62,291 nt of DNA from DATKPC01 sp035524275 (GTDB taxonomy: Bacteria; Pseudomonadota; Gammaproteobacteria; Burkholderiales; Burkholderiaceae_F): NCBI GenBank assembly GCA_035524275.1, contig DATKPC010000034.1, positions 1 through 62,291 on the forward strand. The letters are read 5' to 3'. Below, piece by piece: positions 60,214-62,291 of the stretch. The position numbers and the translations under genes are program-made. The stretch's first letter is position 1; each line of letters opens with the position of its first letter. The notes below the pieces were generated by a model. The model did not search any database. It was not told the origin of the DNA and saw only the letters and a program-made list of their open reading frames with translations.

Positions 60214-61169
60214 GGCGCGTCGGCCTCGCGTTCGGCGACGCGCAGCACGGCGGAGCGGGCGCGCGGGTTGGCCGCGATCTCCGCGGCGTCAGGCAGGACG
60301 CGGGCGACGGCGCGCAGCCGCGGCCGCGGCAGTTCGCTTTCGCGCAGCGGCAGGCGCGCCAGTGCCGGGTCGATACGGGAATGACGTTCGACGAACCGCT
60401 TGACGAGCCGGTCTTCCAGCGAGTGGAAGCTGATCACCGCCAGGCGCCCGTGCGAAGCGAGCAGGTCGATCGATCGATCGAGGGCTAGCGCCAATTCCTC
60501 AAGCTCCTGATTGAGCTGAATCCGTAGAGCCTGAAACGTGCGCGTGGCCGGATGCTGCGCCGCGTCGCGCCGGTCGCGGACGGGGATCGCACCCGCCACG
60601 ACAGCGGCAAGCTCGGCGGTGGTTGCGGGTGCGCGCCCTGCTGCGCGGCGAGCCACAATCGCCTTTGCAATCTGTGCAGCAAACCGTTCTTCCCCATAGT
60701 CCCGGATCACCCGCGTGAGTTCATCGGGCGCGACCCGCGCGAGCCACCCGGCCGCCGTTTCGCCCTGGCTCGTGTCCATGCGCATGTCCAGCGGACCGTC
60801 GAAGCGCAGCGAGAAGCCGCGTTCCGGACGATCGATCTGCGGCGACGAGACGCCGAGATCCAGGAGGATTCCCCGCACGCGTCCGATCCCGCGCTCCGCC
60901 AGGATGACGCCCATTTGCGAAAATCGCGTGTGGTCGAAGTGAAATCGTGGATCCGTGATCGATGCCGCGGCGCGCGCCGCTTCCGGGTCGCGGTCGAACG
61001 CGAAGAGCCGTCCTCCGGCAGCCAGGCGCCGCAGCAGGAGGCGCGAATGGCCGCCGCGCCCGAACGTGCCGTCGACGTAGGTTCCGGACGGATCCGTCAC
61101 CAGCAGGTCGACGACCGCCTCGGCCAGCACCGGCTGGTGCGGTTTCGGATCGCTGTCGTCGGAGGACAT
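60210..61169 (-). CDS. rsmH: 16S rRNA (cytosine-1402-N4)-methyltransferase
   Basis: RsmH (MraW) methylates N4 of C1402 of 16S rRNA, at the ribosomal P site. In 319 residues the N-terminus HQPVLAEAVVDLL is followed by the SAM site DGTFGRGGHSRLLL, then DLGVSSPQIDRPERGFSLRF and the C-terminal VISFHSLEDRLVKRF. All are family hallmarks. It lies 32 bp after mraZ as the second gene of the dcw cluster. Its start has no strong ribosome site. Confidence 0.97.
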   Translation of the reverse strand: MSSDDSDPKPHQPVLAEAVVDLLVTDPSGTYVDGTFGRGGHSRLLLRRLAAGGRLFAFDRDPEAARAAASITDPRFHFDHTRFSQMGVILAERGIGRVRGILLDLGVSSPQIDRPERGFSLRFDGPLDMRMDTSQGETAAGWLARVAPDELTRVIRDYGEERFAAQIAKAIVARRAAGRAPATTAELAAVVAGAIPVRDRRDAAQHPATRTFQALRIQLNQELEELALALDRSIDLLASHGRLAVISFHSLEDRLVKRFVERHSRIDPALARLPLRESELPRPRLRAVARVLPDAAEIAANPRARSAVLRVAEREADAP

Positions 61170-61201
61170 GCGTCATGTTGATCCGATGGCCCCGGCGGCG
61201 G

Positions 61202-61642
61202 TCAGAACTTGAATTCCGCGCCGAAGACCTGGTCGAGGCGCTGGAGATCCCCGGCCAGCGCACGCTTCTCGTACTCCTCGTAGCGATCGCTGTTCCAGAG
61301 CTCGAAGTGCGAATCGACGCCCATCAGTCGAACGTCCCGCTCCAGTTCCGCCTGCCGGCGCAGATCCTGAGGCACGAGCAGCCTGCCGGCACCATCCATC
61401 TCCGCTTCGACCGCCTTGCCGACGAATATGCGCCGCAGGCCCCGTGCCGACTCCGGCAGCCGGTCCACCTCTTCGCGCTTCGCTTCCCAGCGGGGCCGCG
61501 GATAGATAAGCACGCAGCCGTCCGGGTGCAGCGTCAGCATCAGGCGCCCGGCGCAACTCGCCGCCAGCGCATCGCGATGGCGCGTCGGCATCGAAAGCCG
61601 GCCCTTGTCGTCGAGCGTCAATAGCGAAGAACCGGAGAACAC
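61202..61642 (-). CDS. mraZ: Transcriptional regulator MraZ
   Basis: MraZ is a DNA-binding regulator that represses its own dcw operon by binding GTGG-type repeats. The 146-residue protein has two SpoVT/AbrB-like halves, each with the family pattern (LDDKGRLSMPTRHRDAL and MDGAGRLLVPQDLR). I chose GTG at 61642, giving MFSGSSLLTL as in relatives, with AGGTG about 7 bp upstream; another GTG three codons earlier is possible. The operator repeats lie 66-105 bp upstream. Confidence 0.95.
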   Translation of the reverse strand: MFSGSSLLTLDDKGRLSMPTRHRDALAASCAGRLMLTLHPDGCVLIYPRPRWEAKREEVDRLPESARGLRRIFVGKAVEAEMDGAGRLLVPQDLRRQAELERDVRLMGVDSHFELWNSDRYEEYEKRALAGDLQRLDQVFGAEFKF

Positions 61643-61707
61643 CGGATGCACCTGGGCAAGTAAGTGCCACGCCGAAAAAGGGAAAAAAGTAAGTGTTTAC
61701 GTACAAA

Positions 61708-61747
61708 ATCATCCCACTTACACCCACTTTCTTCCACCGCCCGCCAC
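61708..61747 (-). promoter_or_regulatory. MraZ operator: four GTGG repeats at 10-bp spacing
   Basis: On the minus strand four consecutive 10-mers start with GTGG: GTGGCGGGCG, GTGGAAGAAA, GTGGGTGTAA and GTGGGATGAT, in that order toward mraZ. Known MraZ boxes are three or four TGGGN or GTGGG repeats separated by 5-bp spacers, one per helical turn. They sit immediately downstream of the -10 box, where a bound repressor would block transcription of the whole dcw cluster. Confidence 0.82.
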
Positions 61748-61774
61748 TCTAGTCGATGCCCCTTTGCGGGTCAA
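61746..61774 (-). promoter_or_regulatory. Sigma70-type promoter of the dcw cluster
   Basis: On the minus strand -35 TTGACC (complement of 61769-61774) and -10 TAGAGT (complement of 61746-61751) are 17 bp apart, matching five and four of six consensus positions. Transcription would start near 61739, within the MraZ repeats, leaving a leader of about 97 nt before mraZ. Confidence 0.62.
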
Positions 61775-62061
61775 GGTACAACGCCGATTTTTCACGCTGG
61801 AACAAGGACTTAGGGAACGCCGGCAAATGCGCCTCGATTCCTGGAGAAAACCTTTTAAGATGAAATAGATAGCCGCAGAATATGAGGTAGTTTATTAACT
61901 ACCGCATTGCGGTTCCCGGTTCCCACTTTGCGACCCGCGGATGACCCGCCCTGCGTGGCAGGCCGCGCGGGGGCCGAGGATCAGGTGAGGGCTAGGGTTG
62001 CCGGCGAGGCGCGGCGCGGGGTCGGAGCGTGCACTGTCGCGTCCAAAGACTCAAATGCGCC
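61775..62061. other. Gene-free interval beyond the dcw promoter
   Basis: No gene is supported. The first part (to about 61910) is AT-richer than the rest of the window and holds a 7-bp stem GGTAGTT/AACTACC with loop TATT at 61886-61903. The remainder is GC-rich without recognisable features. It may belong to the 3' end or upstream region of a gene outside the window. Confidence 0.4.
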
Positions 62062-62194
62062 GGCCCTCTCCCCCACCCCTCTCCCGCTCGCGCGGGCGAG
62101 GGGCGATCCATCGTCAGCCATACGAACGGTGCCTCAATTCTCGACGCCGGGACTCCCCTCGCCCGCGCGAGCGGGAGAGGGGTGGGGGAGAGCC
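62062..62194. repeat. REPIN-like element, second doublet copy
   Basis: Left arm begins GGCCCTCTCCCCCACCCC and contains the palindrome CCCGCTCGCGCGGG; the right arm is its inverse, ending GGGGGAGAGCC, slightly shortened against the 33001 copy. The spacer shares GATCCATCGTCAGCC and ATTCTCGACGCCGG with the 33001 copy, with several substitutions between, so the two are diverged copies of one element. Confidence 0.87.
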
Positions 62195-62291
62195 TGCTGA
62201 TTCGGCCGAATCTGCGTACGGACCCTGAACCGCGGTAAGTTAGCGGTAGGGATGGGTCGCGCAGCGTGTCCGTCAGCCATTTGGTGCGAAA

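Noticed and set aside
61605..61868. An 87-codon plus-strand frame across the mraZ promoter region
   Set aside because: It covers the MraZ operator and the promoter and has no similarity or ribosome site.

Overview
The window is a GC-rich chromosomal stretch from a betaproteobacterium, most likely of the order Burkholderiales. I base this on protein similarity by eye, a DNPR-type (meso-diaminopimelate) MurE, an OmpW porin, a histone H1-like Lys/Ala protein, and the conserved gene order around nrdAB, pilSR, obgE, pilBCD, secA, lpxC and the dcw cluster. Genus cannot be told from the sequence alone. Nearly everything is vertically inherited core genome. No phage, insertion sequence, CRISPR array or integron was seen.

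Layout. 1-4.1 kb: the end of accC, prmA, a DUF3426 zinc-ribbon protein and a PfkB-family kinase on the plus strand, converging on yggT. 4.15-5.0 kb: an expanded REPIN-like repeat with 78-bp tandem units, then an H1-like protein with a clear intrinsic terminator. 5.6-9.9 kb: the aerobic ribonucleotide reductase nrdAB on the minus strand, with a promoter overlapped by two NrdR boxes 31 bp apart. 10.1-10.8 kb: decayed remains of a CaiB-type CoA-transferase fused to a CitE-type lyase, and probably a scrap of aldehyde dehydrogenase. 10.85-16.0 kb: ampD, pilR, pilS, a PP0621-like zinc-ribbon protein and a CcsA-type membrane protein. 16.1-25.6 kb: ffh, ompW, a lytic transglycosylase, proS, rppH, proB, obgE, rpmA, rplU and ispB. 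25.8-33.6 kb: tRNA-Pro(CGG), a CorC-type protein, pilB-pilC-pilD-coaE-zapD, a REPIN-like element and mutT. 33.6-41.9 kb: a DUF815 ATPase, argJ, secA, an M23 peptidase, a DciA-like gene and lpxC. 42.0-44.1 kb: a coupled pair, an unknown exported protein and a Tat-type alpha/beta hydrolase. 44.2-61.8 kb: the complete dcw cluster read from mraZ to ftsZ on the minus strand. 61.8-62.3 kb: a gene-free end carrying another REPIN-like element.

How it works together. The dcw cluster builds and divides the cell wall: MurE, MurF, MurD, MurC and Ddl make the UDP-precursor; MraY and MurG make lipid II; FtsW and FtsI polymerise at the septum; FtsL, FtsQ, FtsA and FtsZ organise the divisome. Most junctions overlap by 4-8 bp, implying translational coupling. 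Transcription probably starts at a sigma70-like promoter at 61746-61774, followed directly by four GTGG repeats spaced 10 bp, the pattern of an MraZ operator. Type IV pilus genes lie in two blocks (pilSR and pilBCD), suggesting a twitching or competent organism, though no pilin gene is present here.

The most unusual items are the REPIN-like repeat family (three doublets plus one solo hairpin), the degraded CoA-transferase/CitE fusion, a MurG lacking the usual HEQN segment, and the unknown protein/hydrolase pair between lpxC and ftsZ. I found no convincing new multi-gene system.
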